From NCBI RefSeq assembly GCF_950295315.1, contig NC_080172.1, positions 117,604,564-117,668,563 on the forward strand: 64,000 nt of DNA, in the 5' to 3' direction. A program made the position numbers and the translations under genes. Under the pieces are notes generated by a model. That model had not been told where the DNA came from, made no database searches, and worked only from the letters and a program-made list of their open reading frames with translations. The DNA comes from Erinaceus europaeus. Lineage: Eukaryota; Chordata; Mammalia; Eulipotyphla; Erinaceidae. This document shows positions 10,290 to 19,811 of the stretch, piece by piece. The first letter of the stretch is position 1. Every line of letters begins with the position of its first letter.

Positions 10290-10639
10290 GCCTTGTCCTA
10301 TGCTTTGTGAAAGCGCTTCTGTGAGTGAGCTCGCCCTGTGCTCGTCCTCCTCCTCTGGCTTACCTCCCTCAGTATGATTCCTCCTGGCTCTTTCCATGTT
10401 GCAGCCCTGGAGAGGACGCCGCTGATTCTCACAGTGGTGGCGTGGCGCCGTGTGTGTATCAGCAATGGCTTCTCAATCCAGTCACCTGTGGCTGGACACT
10501 TGGATTGTTTCCGAGTGTTGGCTGCTCCAAGTAACTCTGCCATGGACGACGGCGTGCTCTGCTCTTTGCAATGGGTGTCTGTGTGTCCTCTGGGTGGATG
10601 TCGGGAAGAGGGAGCTCTGGCTCATCTGATAGGTTGCTC
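10290..10639 (-). mobile_element. Old LINE-1, antisense (part 1)
   Basis: CTCAGTATGATTCCTCCTGG, CCATGTTGCAGCC and GGACACTTGGATTGTTTCCG are complements of ancient L1 ORF2-end/3'UTR landmarks in the expected order. The element continues after SINE insertions to about 12550. Confidence 0.65.
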
Positions 10640-10923
10640 TTTTTTAAAAAATATTTATTCATTTATTCCCTTTTGTTGCCCATGTTGTTTTATTGTTGTA
10701 GCTATTATTGTTGTTGTCGTTGTTGGATAGGACAGAGAGAAATGGAGAGAGGAGGGGAAGACAGAGAGGGGAGAGAGAAAGACAGACACCTGAAGACCTG
10801 CTTCACCGCCTGTGAAGTGACTCCCCTGCAGGTGGGGAGCCGGGGGCTCGACCCGGATCTTTCTGCCGGTCCTTGCGCTTTGCGCCACCTGCGCTTAACC
10901 TGCTGCGCTACTGCCCAACTCCC
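10640..10923 (-). repeat. Family B SINE, antisense, TSD AGGTTGYTC
   Basis: Inserted in the old L1. Near-identical direct repeats AGGTTG(C/T)TC at 10631-10639 and 10924-10932. Confidence 0.93.
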
Positions 10924-10932
10924 AGGTTGTTC

Positions 10933-11155
10933 ATTTTTTTTTTTTTTATTGATTATCTATTGGATAGATTCAGCCAGAAATCGAGAGGGAAGGAAGTGAT
11001 AGAGAGGAAGAGACACAGAGAGAGACCTGCAGCCCTGCTGCACCACTTACAAAGCTTTTCCCTCTGCAGGTAGGGACCGGGGCCTCGAACCTGGGTCCTT
11101 GCACATTGTAATATGTGCGCTCAACCACTCAAGCAGGGGCACCACCACCCAGTCC
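10933..11155 (-). repeat. Family A SINE, antisense
   Basis: Directly follows the TSD of the previous SINE. T-run at 10935-10948, CTCGAACCTGGGTCC B box complement, head complement CACCACCCAGTCC. Confidence 0.9.
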
Positions 11156-11950
11156 TGTCCTTTTGATGTAGGCCATTTTCACAGGGATGAGACGATCCTT
11201 CCTTGTCGTGATTTGCATTGGCCTGCTGACCATCTGAACAACTTCTTTGGGGAAATGTCTGTTTAGTTCTTTCTGCGGTTTTTAATGTTGTCATTGCTAC
11301 TGGCATCCTTCATAGCCTTTTCCTGGGTGTGTGGCACGTCACTGTCTTCTCCCTGTCTGTGGTGTGTTTACTCTTTTGGTGACAGTCCTTCTCACTGTGA
11401 AGACGCTTTCCAGCGCGATGGAGCCCTGGCTGCCCAACTTTGCTTTTGTTCTTCATGTTGTTGGGCACAAGATGCCTAGTCGCGTTCTGCCAGTGTTTTC
11501 TCCTGTGTATCTCTTGGCATCTGGGCTAACATCCGAGTCTTTGATCCATTCTCAGTTTCCCTTTGTGGGTGGCCGAGTGGTTAAGGTGCCAGACTTGAAA
11601 TCCCTTATGCCTGGTGACACACAGTGGCCCTGCTCCGTCTCTTTGCGCGTCTCCCCAGTCTCATTTATGAAAGAGGCTTTCCTCTCTCTGCCTAGTGTTC
11701 GGGATTCCTTCACGGTAGGTGAGCGCTCTACACGTGTGAGCGCTACGTGTGCGCCCTCAGTTCTGTTCCGCTGATCTGAATGTCCGTTCCGGTTCCCGTG
11801 CTGCGCAGTTTGGGTGGCCACAGCCCTGCAGTGTGGCTGTAGGTCAGAGAGCGGCCCTCCATCCTTGCTCTCTCTCCTCAGGATTGCTCTGGCAGACTCC
11901 GTCTCTGCGGCTCCTGCTCCACAGTCTTTGTCCCAAGTCCTTTAAGGGAG
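11156..11950 (-). mobile_element. Old LINE-1, antisense (part 2)
   Basis: TTTTCACAGGGATGAGACGA, GGGGAAATGTCTGTTTAGTTC, CTTTGATCCATTCTCAGTTT and CTCAGGATTGCTCTGGCAGA run through ORF2 complement landmarks. Diverged with many stops. The ORFs of 147 aa (11331-11774) and 89 aa are shadows. Confidence 0.65.
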
Positions 11951-11964
11951 TTGAAAGAGCTCTT

Positions 11965-12234
11965 TATTTATTTATTTATTATTTTTAATCTATTTATTCC
12001 CTTTTGTTGCCCTTGTTGTTTTATTGTTGTAGTTATTATTGTTGTTGTCGTTGTTGGATAGGACAGAGAGAAATGGAGAGAGGAGGGGAAGACAGAGAGG
12101 GGGAGAGAAAGATAGACACCTGCAGACCTGCTTCACCTGCAGGTGGGGAGCCGGGGTTCAAACCGGGATCCTTCTGCTGGTCCTTGTGCTTTGCGCCACC
12201 TGCGCTTAACCCGCTGCGCTACAGCCCGACTCCC
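11965..12234 (-). repeat. Family B SINE, antisense, 14-bp TSD
   Basis: Perfect direct repeats TTGAAAGAGCTCTT at 11951-11964 and 12235-12248. About 19 bp between the GCTTCACC and TGCAGGTGGG blocks are deleted compared with other copies. Confidence 0.95.
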
Positions 12235-12375
12235 TTGAAAGAGCTCTTGATGGGAATTGTGCTGAGTCTGAGTGGGGCTCTTGACCAGCTGGCCATCCTG
12301 CTAATGTTAATTCTTCCAGTCCACGAGCATGGATAGCTCCCCATGTCTCTATGCCTTGTTTCTTTTCTAAAAAAT
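12235..12375 (-). mobile_element. Old LINE-1, antisense (part 3)
   Basis: TGATGGGAATTGTGCTGAGT and TTAATTCTTCCAGTCCACGA are conserved ORF2 landmarks (complement) that continue directly from part 2 once the SINE is removed. Confidence 0.65.
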
Positions 12376-12524
12376 ATTTTAAAAATATTTTATCTCTGTA
12401 TTAATGAGAGGGATAGGAGGAGAGAGAAAGAACCAGACAGCACTCTGGTCCATGTGCTGCTGGGGATTGAACTCAGGACCTCGCGCTTGAGGGTCCAGTG
12501 CTTTATCCACTGTGCTACCTCTTG
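12376..12524 (-). repeat. C-like SINE, antisense
   Basis: GGGGATTGAACTCAGGACC B box complement and 'TTATCCACTGTGCTACCTC' head complement. Confidence 0.8.
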
Positions 12525-13185
12525 AACGACCTGTCTTGTTTCTTTTGCTGGTGATTTCTGGTTTTCAATGTAAGCCGGGAGGAAAATGCTCGTGAAATGA
12601 AGGCGCAGGTGATCTCACACACATTTCTGGAGCCTCCTGTGTTGGAAGCGCTGCCCCACAGGGAGGTGAGGATGGCTCAGCTCCCGTCCCTCTGTCCATT
12701 GGCCAGGGAGAAAAGAGGCGAACGCAGGGTTTCCGGTGACACGGGGGGACGGGGAGACGCAGGGTGAGCACTGCTTGTAGGAGCAAGTGCTCCCGCGGGA
12801 AGCCACCAGCCAGCAGCCTGCTGGGCTGCCTGAGTCCTGGGAAAATGTGGAGGGAGCTCACACCTGGCACTGCTGGTCGGCCCAGCCTGTGGGCGTGGGA
12901 GGGAAATGGCCCAAAGGCTAGGAGGGTTGTTTATGTCGGTGCTGTATGGAACTGAGAGGGGCTATTGTCAGGTAGCGTCTGAGCTTGCTGGCGTGTGGGG
13001 TTGGCTCGGGACTGCGGGGTGAGTATTGGCTGGCATGGCTCTGCCCTGAGCTGACGTGGTTTTGCTGATGGAAACATCTCTCCAGCAAGCTCCTACGGCT
13101 GCACCCCTCTCTCTCTCTCTCCCGCACGTGCCATGCCACTGGACCACACTTGGTTTGCTGAGAGATTAGTCTAGAAATCAGGAAT
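12525..13185. other. Old L1 remainder then unrecognised sequence
   Basis: About 40 bp of L1-like sequence, then unique-looking GC-rich sequence with no supported gene. A short CT run lies at 13107-13122. Confidence 0.35.
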
Positions 13186-13187
13186 CT

Positions 13188-13330
13188 CCAGGGGTCTGGG
13201 AAGACATTGAGCAGCAGTGCACTTCCCTTGCGTGCATGGGGGCCTGGATTTGAGCTCCTCGAGACCTGAGGACAGACAGACTGACAAAGCAACACAGAAC
13301 ACCGTAGAAATGGAGAGCACTGCTTTGGCT
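13188..13330 (+). repeat. C-like SINE, diverged
   Basis: A GCAGCAGTGCACTTCCCTTG head segment and GGATTTGAGCTCC B-box-like segment precede a pyrimidine tail. Confidence 0.45.
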
Positions 13331-13460
13331 CACCTCTCTCTTTCTTTTCCTCTCTCTCCCTTTGCTCTCCCTCCCTCCCTCCCCCCTGCCCTCTCTCTCC
13401 CCTCTCTCCCCTCTCTCTCTCTCTCTCTCTCTCTCTGTCACACACACACACACGCACACG

Positions 13461-13492
<32 letters not shown>

Positions 13493-13498
13493 CACTTA
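13331..13498. repeat. Pyrimidine tract and (CA)n microsatellite
   Basis: CT/CCCT repeats to 13437, then CA repeats with CACG variants to 13497. Reading frames across it are artefacts. Confidence 0.95.
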
Positions 13499-13507
13499 GG
13501 ATGGCAG

Positions 13508-13665
13508 CCTTGAGGCCAAGGAGATGGCTCAATGGTGGAGTGCACGTCTTACATGGATTCCATCCCTGGCGTCACATCTGCTGGAGCAGTGTCTGGTCTC
13601 TCTTATTCTCTCTCTCTCTTTCACTCTCTTTCACGAAGCAATTAAAGCATCTTAAAATAAAAGAC
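13508..13665 (+). repeat. C-like SINE
   Basis: GGAGATGGCTCAATGGTGGA head, GATTCCATCC in place of the B box, CT tail and TTAAAATAAAAG end. Confidence 0.7.
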
Positions 13666-13689
13666 AGCAACATAAGGGCTGAGTATTAA

Positions 13690-14220
13690 GCAGAAACAGG
13701 TTTCAAGTCTGAGTAGTTTGCCTTCCACACACACAAGCACACGAGGCCCCACAGTCGACACGGGCCTGGCCCTTCTTTCCTCTCTGCCTGCTCTGAAACG
13801 CAGCAACTGGTGCCAAGTGCTCTGGAGACGTGTCATCTGCCGACACCCAGACACAGGGACGACGGCCCTGCCACCTTCCATAGCAGGAGGTGAAGGTGCA
13901 GGGGAGGACCTGGCACTTGAACCCCAAACTTAGCCAAGTCTAGTGCTTGAACTTGCTCCCAAGAACCCCTTTCTGTCAGTCAGGTCGAAGGGGAGCAAGT
14001 CTCGGTGTTGTTTCTGGGCTTTCTTCCTGATATTTTTTTTCCCTCTGAAGATGCTGATGGGCACGGCTGAAATGGATTCACGGTGTCTCTGCAGCCTCGT
14101 CTCTACCTTCCCTTCAGTGAGTCCCCACCTTGGGGACCCCTGGTGGCCCCCCCGTTGGTCCCAGTCACCACGGATTCCCAGGCCCGTGTCTCTGAGTCAT
14201 CACTTGAAGCTGCTCTCGGC
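13690..14220. other. Unrecognised intergenic sequence
   Basis: Moderately GC-rich. The 119-aa frame at 13943-14302 has no recognisable domain. Confidence 0.35.
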
Positions 14221-14371
14221 GTCCCACCCCCACGTAGACCCAGCAGCAGTGCCGGTTCCTTTGACCCCTCCGCGAGGCTACGCGCCAGGCAACACGGGTT
14301 GAGCTGATGTGTGGTCGCCGCGTCAGAGAACACTGGGCGGTGGGAAGGTGCTGTGGGGTGTTCACTTAGCA
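14221..14371 (+). repeat. Left arm of an inverted repeat
   Basis: Its reverse complement matches 15133-15268 over almost the whole length (shared: GCTAAGTGAACACCCCACAG, TCAGCTCAACC, TGTTGCCTGG, CTGCTGGGTCTACGTGGGGG). It is longer than the right arm because of a small deletion there. Confidence 0.85.
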
Positions 14372-14404
14372 GCCTGCAGGCCCCGCCGCCCTGCTTCCCA
14401 GGGC

Positions 14405-14620
14405 TCCGAAACCGAAAACAAACAACCTGAATATCCAGTACTTGGGGACAAGTGGGTCAAATTGTGGCCTGCTTAGACCACAGATGCCACGCAACAATTA
14501 AAACAGTCCACGTGGAGCTTTACACCAAAGGTCTCCTAGGTCACTGGCAAGGGAAAAAGCATGTTACCTACTAGGAGAGTACATCCATTATGATGCCAGG
14601 AACAGAAAAAACAAAAAGAA
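14405..14620 (+). mobile_element. Old LINE-1 3' ORF2 end
   Basis: AACAACCTGAATATCCAGTA, CCACGCAACAATTAAAACAG and GGGAAAAAGCATGTTACCTA follow the classical L1 tail order in diverged form. Confidence 0.6.
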
Positions 14621-14711
14621 ATAAAGAAAGGAAGGAAGGAAGGAAAAGCCCTGAAGAATGAAAAAAAAAGTGATGTCTAATTCACTCCTCCATATCTAAA
14701 AATGTTTAAAT

Positions 14712-14906
14712 TTCCTCCATATTTAATTTATTAATCACAGGATAGAGACAGATAAAAATTGAGAGGGGTGAGGAAATAGAAGGGAGAGAAACAGAGCGAC
14801 ACCTGCAGCCCTGCTTCGCCACTTGTGAAGCTTCCTTCCTGCTTGAACCCGGGTCCTTGCACACTGCAGTGTGTGTGCTTAACCAGCTGCGCCGCCGCCT
14901 GGCCCT
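14712..14906 (-). repeat. Family A SINE, antisense
   Basis: 'GCTTGAACCCGGGTCCTTGC' B box complement and GCCGCCGCCTGGCCC head complement. About 20 bp missing after GCTTCC. Confidence 0.88.
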
Positions 14907-14907
14907 T

Positions 14908-14996
14908 CACCCCCTTTCTTTCATTGGTGGTGCTGAGGATGGAACCTGGGACCTCAAGCATGCAAGACGTACTACAGTCTCTTCTGCCCCAGAATG
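14908..14996 (-). repeat. C-like SINE fragment, antisense
   Basis: GGTGGTGCTGAGGATGGAACCTGGGACCTC-type segment (14928-14957) with head complement to about 14990. Confidence 0.5.
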
Positions 14997-15036
14997 CTGC
15001 ATGTTCCAGAACACACACAAATATCTGTGCTAACTT

Positions 15037-15040
<4 letters not shown>

Positions 15041-15081
<41 letters not shown>
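15041..15081. repeat. (CA)n microsatellite
   Basis: About 20 CA units between the two arms of the inverted repeat. Confidence 0.95.
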
Positions 15082-15083
<2 letters not shown>

Positions 15084-15132
15084 TCTCCAGAGGTGAATGA
15101 CGTCAAGCCTAAGTGAACCAAGTGGACGTCAA

Positions 15133-15268
15133 GTGCTAAGTGAACACCCCACAGCACCTTCCCATTGCCCGGTGTTCTCTGATGCAGCGACCACAGGTCA
15201 GCTCAACCTGTGTTGCCTGGTGTGTAGCCTTGCGGAGGAGCTGCTGGGTCTACGTGGGGGCGGGACGC
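15133..15268 (-). repeat. Right arm of the inverted repeat
   Basis: Inverted partner of 14221-14371. Roughly 15-20 bp present in the left arm (around its GGTTCCTTTGACC segment) are absent here. Confidence 0.85.
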
Positions 15269-15550
15269 TGAATGACGCCCAGTTATGGCGGCCACTGATG
15301 GGGAAACATGGGCTCTCCACTGGGGACTGGTAGATAAGGATACTGATGGCTTTCTATGCTCTGTTCCACCATCTCATGGTGAGTCTGTTTTCACGCGATG
15401 CTGCTGTGATGAGCCTCGAGCGCTGGACTTAGAAGAGCTCGTGGTCTCAGGCTGGATTTCCCAGCATTGCCTGTGCCAGAGTGATGCTCTGGTTCTCTAT
15501 CTCTCCTTCATGCTCTCTTTCGTGTCAATAAATATTTTCGGCTAAAACTA
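15269..15550. other. Unrecognised intergenic sequence
   Basis: Possibly continues the inverted repeat in diverged form. No gene is supported. Confidence 0.3.
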
Positions 15551-15552
15551 AA

Positions 15553-15738
15553 GCCAGGGCAGGGGCTCAGTGATGGAGCACTTCACTTGCATGTGTGAGG
15601 TCCTGGGTTTGATCCTGGCCCCAGATGGAAACAGTAAGAGCAGCACAAGCTACGGCGCCATGAACGGCAGAGCCGTGCTTAGGTCTCTCTACTCCTCTGT
15701 CACAAGAAGAAGCATAAAAATAAACAGAAAGGTTAAAA
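15553..15738 (+). repeat. C-like SINE
   Basis: GGGGCTCAGTGATGGAGCAC head and GGGTTTGATCC B box; tail with AAAATAAACAGAAAGG. Confidence 0.7.
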
Positions 15739-15774
15739 CACAAACGAATGTACATCTATGGTAAATCCTTTGAA

Positions 15775-15997
15775 AATACAGTTCTGCAAAAATAGCAGGG
15801 AAATATTCGCTGTTGTAATTTAACGTAAGAAAGGGGTTGGGGGTTGGGGGATGTATGCCGGAGACCATGGACGGAAGTCCTGACACAGGGCTGACGTCAG
15901 CCTTGACGACAGAGTGTGCAGTGATGGGCTGTGGGCGGATCCAGGCTGTGCTGGGGTGCAAAGAAAAGTACAGTCAGCCGGGGCTCGCTCTCTTTGG
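15775..15997. other. Unrecognised sequence before the solo LTR
   Basis: Nothing firm is recognised. Confidence 0.3.
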
Positions 15998-16003
15998 CTG
16001 CGT

Positions 16004-16368
16004 GTTGTTAAAATTCGGCGGCTCCGGCCGGGCTAGCTTCACGGGCGGGTAACAGAGACGACCAGAGACATATGGCTGGGCAGGGAAGCTGTATTTCTTT
16101 ATTCAGGAACAACGATTCATAAACTAAACCAAACTAATCACCAAACAGAACTCTGCTGCCTCTTTGCGGCGGCGCAAGCACTCTCTCTTACTCTGGAACT
16201 CTGCAACTCTCCAACTCTAGAACTCTGGAACTCTCAAACTCTCCAACTCTCGAACTCTGGAACTCTCGTGGGGTTCCTAGGGGCGGGGCGAAGCGGGCGC
16301 GAAACTAACAGGACTGATCCAATTCTCTTGGCGGGGGAGAACTAGAACCCAATGTAAAGCATACAACA
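16004..16368 (-). mobile_element. Solo LTR, 365 bp, antisense, 6-bp TSD
   Basis: Bounded by the inverted termini TGTTGT (16004) and ACAACA (to 16368) and flanked by identical 6-bp repeats GCTGCG at 15998-16003 and 16369-16374. On the minus strand an AATAAA signal lies at 16103-16098, about 95 bp before the LTR end, which gives the U3-R-U5 orientation. U3 contains ten copies of an 8-bp repeat (16190-16269). There is no internal retroviral sequence on either side, so it arose by LTR-LTR recombination. A 6-bp TSD is usual for betaretrovirus-like (class II) ERVs; that class assignment is inference. Confidence 0.88.
16190..16269. repeat. 8-bp minisatellite within the LTR, 10 units
   Basis: Ten exact-length units of ACTCT plus three variable bases (GGA, GCA, CCA, AGA, GGA, CAA, CCA, CGA, GGA, CGT). 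Confidence 0.95.
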
Positions 16369-16374
16369 GCTGCG

Positions 16375-16712
16375 GCTTCTCCTGGTCAGAAGCATCTCGA
16401 TGGAGGTGCACCAGGTATCCGCCATGGATACTTTTCCTGGGAACTGAACATGTGTGACTCTGTAGCTGGGAAACTTTTAGACCCCTCTACAGCCATGAGC
16501 AACCTTTACCAGAGCTGCTAATTGTTTATCTTATGGGACTAAGATTTTGATAACTATACTCAGACTTTATGGACTTAGCATACTCTTAACCCCTGATGAT
16601 AAGTGCTTACTTTGCCTTTTACCTGTGTCACCCTAATAAGCCTTGTGTTGTTTAAACCAGTCCTCAGCTCCCGCTGTGGATCCTTTTATGTGCCGCAGCA
16701 GCCCCCCCGACC
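16375..16712 (+). mobile_element. Possible older LTR-like sequence
   Basis: The site into which the solo LTR inserted. GCAACCTTTACCAGAGCTGC and TTTATCTTATGGGACTAAG, then CCTAATAAGCC (polyadenylation-like) and TGTGCCGCAGCA about 60 bp further, resemble an ERV LTR end. No TSD or 5' end can be fixed. Confidence 0.3.
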
Positions 16713-16752
16713 CCAAACCCCTTTTATAAGTTAAGTTACAACAAAAGCCCCT

Positions 16753-16825
16753 GCCCGACTAACTCAGTCGGTAGAGCATGAGACTCTTAATCTCAGGGTT
16801 GTGGGTTTGAGACCCACATTGGGCA
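16753..16825 (+). tRNA. tRNA-Lys(CTT)-like copy, decayed, CCA encoded
   Basis: The 73-nt unit matches mammalian tRNA-Lys(CUU): anticodon arm TGAGA-CTCTTAA-TCTCA is intact with anticodon CTT, and D loop and variable region are canonical. About seven changes from the usual sequence are present, most of them CpG-type transitions; they break A10-C25 and C7-A66 pairs and turn the T-loop TTCGAGC into TTTGAGA. The discriminator is A and the next three bases are CCA (16826-16828), which nuclear tRNA genes do not normally encode. A T6 run at 16840 could act as a Pol III terminator. Most likely a pseudogene. Confidence 0.75.
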
Positions 16826-16863
16826 CCATTTGTTAGAAATTTTTTAAGTTTTTTTAAGTTAAG

Positions 16864-17100
16864 GTTCCGGTGACAACCAGACAAACCATGGAATCTGCAT
16901 CAAGGTTAAGCTTGACATCTGGCTGTGAGTGTCCAGGATCCTTGACAGACGTTCAAAAGCTCTGTCCTCAGACTCCAGACCAGGAATCGAATCCCGTCAG
17001 CCCACAAAGACAGAATCCCAGTGAAGACTCACTGCAATCTGCAAATACTCTCACTGCAAAGGGCACTATCCTCCTCCCTAAACTAGAATCCAGGGTTTTT
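16864..17100. other. Unrecognised sequence
   Basis: The 96-aa frame at 16870-17160 has no domain and ends in a SINE module, so it is not called. Confidence 0.3.
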
Positions 17101-17102
17101 CT

Positions 17103-17162
17103 TTTATTGCCTCCAGGGTTCTCACTGGGGCTTGGACCACCCCTGGACCCTTCCCTTTAGGG
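17103..17162 (-). repeat. Module H fragment, antisense
   Basis: GCCTCCAGGGTTCTCACTGG and CCACCCCTGGACC recall the module H boundary without an attached SINE body. Confidence 0.5.
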
Positions 17163-17277
17163 TGCTCCCACAGCGGCAGTCAGTCCTAAGCCATGCGCTG
17201 TCCAGGGCCGTGTGCTGTTGAAGGTCAGAGAACAAGGCCTGAACTGTGTTTTCCTCCAGTGCTTGTGTGTTTTTCTT

Positions 17278-17557
17278 GTCTTTTAAAAAAATATTTATTT
17301 ATTCCCTTTTGTTGCCTTTGTTGTTTTATTCTTGTAGTTATTATTGTTGTCGTTGTTGTTGGATAGGACAGACAGAAATGGAGAGAGGAGGGGAAGACAG
17401 AGAGGAGGAGAGAAAGACAGACACCTGCAGACCTGCTTCACTGCCTGTGAAGCGACTCCCCTGCAGGTGGGGAGCCGGGGGTTTGAACTGGGATCCTTAC
17501 GCCGGCCCTTGCACATTGCAACACCTGCACTTAACCCGCTGCTCTAAGCCTGACTCC
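17278..17557 (-). repeat. Family B SINE, antisense
   Basis: Flanked by GTGTGTTTTTC near 17265-17275 and 17563-17573 as probable TSD. The head complement has a one-base loss (CTCTAAGCC). Confidence 0.92.
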
Positions 17558-17784
17558 TGCGTGTGTGTTTTTCACGTTTGGTTTGTGCAATCCACCCACG
17601 CTGCTGAGCTTAGCTGTGAGACTCCTGTGCCTGTGGTCGCATTTCACTGTATTGTGTCAAAGAACCACGGGCCTCCGTCCGGTCCCCTCCCCCCAGGTGG
17701 ACCCCAGCTGCTGCTGCCGCCAGTGCTTTTTATGGTACCAGTGTGCAAGAGTTTCTAGGTGAGCCAGTCAGGGAGGCAGAGCAG

Positions 17785-18188
17785 GTGGGAAGGCATGTGC
17801 GTCTCGCCAGGTAATGCCAAGTCATTTTCCAAAATGGCTGTCTGAGTTGGCACTCCCACAGGCCTCGGATAAGGGCTGGTATTGCTCCCCAGTTCAGACA
17901 CGTGGTGCTGTCAGACTTCAGCATTGTTGCCAGTCTGGTGGGTGTAGACTGGCACAGGATGGAGGCTTTAGCTTCGAATTTCCCTGATTCCTGATGAGCG
18001 TGGACACTCTCAGTGCTTGTGGGCAGTGCTTGCTTCCTTGTCTGTGCCATACTTGATGATGGCTTTAGCCCTCCTTCTGTTGTGTTGTTTTTTACTTCTT
18101 GAATCCCCAGGAGCTCTTTCTATATGCTCTTCCTAATACTTTGTCAATCATATGTATTCCTGTCTAATTTCACAATTTCTGGCTTGAC
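17785..18188 (-). mobile_element. Old LINE-1, antisense
   Basis: CATTTTCCAAAATGGCTGTC, GTCTGGTGGGTGTAGACTGG, AGCTCTTTCTATATGCTCTT and CTTTGTCAATCATATGTATT are ORF2 complement landmarks. It continues at 18446-18531 after a SINE. Confidence 0.7.
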
Positions 18189-18445
18189 TTTTTTTTTTTT
18201 TGCCTCCAGGGTTATCTCTGGGGCTTTGTGCCAGCACTACAAACCCACTGCTCCTGAAGGCCATTTTTTCCATTTTATTGTATAGAACAGAAAAATTGAG
18301 AGAGGAGAGGGAGATAGAGAGCGAGAGAGAAAGAGAGACTCCGGCAGCCCTGCTTCATTGCTTAAGAAGCTTCTCCCCTGCAGGTGGGGAGCGGGGGCTC
18401 GAACCTGGGTCCTTGCACAGGCCCTTGAGCTTAGCACTGTGTGTG
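18189..18445 (-). repeat. Family A SINE with module H, antisense
   Basis: T-run, module H (18200-18263), SINE body and GGGCTCGAACCTGGGTCC B box complement. The head complement is eroded. Confidence 0.85.
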
Positions 18446-18531
18446 CCTTTGTGAACACAGGCTCTTATTCTTAACATAGTTGAATTTATTGATGTTTTCT
18501 TTTGTCACCTGTGCTCCTGGTGTCTTTCAAA
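18446..18531 (-). mobile_element. Old LINE-1, antisense (continued)
   Basis: AGTTGAATTTATTGATGTTT joins the sequence left of the SINE in L1 order. Confidence 0.6.
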
Positions 18532-18542
18532 AGCAGAACCCC

Positions 18543-18898
18543 AGGGAGTCAGGTGGTAGCGCAGCGGGTTAAGCACACATGGCATGAAGCACAAGGACCG
18601 CCATAAGGACCCCGGTTCAAGTCCCCGGCTCCCCACCTGCTGAGGAGTCACTTCAAGGGCAGTGAAGCAGGTCTGCAGGTGTCTGTCTTTCTCTCCCCCT
18701 CTCTGTCTTCCCCTCCTCTCTCCATTTCTCTCTGTCTTGTCCAAAGACAGCAGCAACAACAACAATGATAATAACCACAACAGTGATAAGACAGCAAGGG
18801 CAACAAAAGGGGAAAAAATGGTCTCCAAGAGCAGGGGTTTCATGGTGCAGGCACTGAGCCCCGGCAATAACCCTGGATGCAAAAAAAAAAAAAAAAAA
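18543..18898 (+). repeat. Family B SINE, long form with module H
   Basis: Head GGGAGTCAGGTGGTAGCGCAG, CA-rich linker, module H (18823-18880) and an A19 tail. Direct repeats AGCAG(A/G)ACCCC at 18532-18542 and 18899-18909. Confidence 0.95.
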
Positions 18899-18972
18899 AG
18901 CAGGACCCCTACTCCCAGAGGTCACAGCAGTAGTCGCTTGTGTTTTCCTCTGCAGGTTTCTTTTTCATTTTT

Positions 18973-19190
18973 AAAATATATCTGTTTTTATTTATTGGGT
19001 AAAGACTGCCAGAAACTGAAAGGCAAGGGGAAACTGAGAAGCAGAGGGACCGGGCAGCACTATATGACGCATTTCACCGGCTTCCCCACTCGGGAAACTT
19101 TCCCCTGCAGGTGGGGACTGGAGGCTTGAACCCGGGTCCTGTGTACTACAACATGTGCGCTCAACCAGGTGCACCACCACCTGGCCCCCC
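18973..19190 (-). repeat. Family A SINE, antisense
   Basis: CTTGAACCCGGGTCCTGTG B box complement and CACCACCACCTGGCCCC head complement. Confidence 0.9.
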
Positions 19191-19202
19191 TCTTCTAAAG
19201 GT

Positions 19203-19205
19203 TTC

Positions 19206-19265
<60 letters not shown>
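19203..19265. repeat. (CTTT)n microsatellite
   Basis: About 15 CTTT units between two SINEs. Confidence 0.95.
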
Positions 19266-19266
<1 letters not shown>

Positions 19267-19277
19267 TTTTTTCCCCC

Positions 19278-19408
19278 TCCCCTCCTGGCCCCCAGAGCAC
19301 TACTCAGCTCTGGCTTATGGTGGTGTGAGGGGATTGAACCTGGGACTGCAGAGCCTCGGGCAGGAGAGTCTCTTTGCACAACCATTATGCTCTCTACCCC
19401 TGCAAAGA
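19278..19408 (-). repeat. Family C SINE, antisense
   Basis: CAGCTCTGGCTTATGGTGGT, GGGGATTGAACCTGGGAC B box complement, CATTATGCTCTCTACCCC head complement. Confidence 0.88.
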
Positions 19409-19514
19409 GCCAAATCTTCAACTTCCCACACCCTCTGGCATGCCCGTGAGGAGTAAGGCCAGTGGGGCTGCCGGATCCCCTGGAGCAGTGTGTCAGGGGC
19501 AGCTCCTGCGTCCA

Positions 19515-19612
19515 GCCGCCTGACTCCCATAACCTGTGGTGCTGTGGGCAAGTTGCTCAGCCTCTCTGAGCCTCATTCCACTACCTGTAAAATGGCCTTG
19601 ATGAAGAAGATG
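19515..19612 (+). repeat. MIR fragment
   Basis: GGGCAAGTTGCTCAGCCTCT then CTGTAAAATGG are the MIR core/3' block. Confidence 0.7.
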
Positions 19613-19621
19613 TGTTAGTGG

Positions 19622-19785
19622 CTGGGGAGCCAGCACAGTGGTTCTGCAAAAAGACTCTCCTGCCTGAGGCTCTAAGGTCCCAAGTTCAATCCCCAGCACC
19701 ACCATCAGCCAGAGCTGCGCAGGGCTTCTCTGTGTCTTTCTCGTTGTATCTCTTTCATTGGGATAACTAAAACTTTAAAATGAAG
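19622..19785 (+). repeat. Family C SINE
   Basis: GGTTCTGCAAAAAGACTCTC, AGTTCAATCCCCAGCACCAC, tail CTTTAAAATG. Confidence 0.85.
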
Positions 19786-19811
19786 ACATGTTAGTCAGCT
19801 AAAAATAGCCC

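Noticed and set aside
16753..16828. Functional tRNA-Lys gene
   Set aside because: Broken acceptor and D-stem pairs, altered T loop and CpG-type decay argue for a pseudogene.
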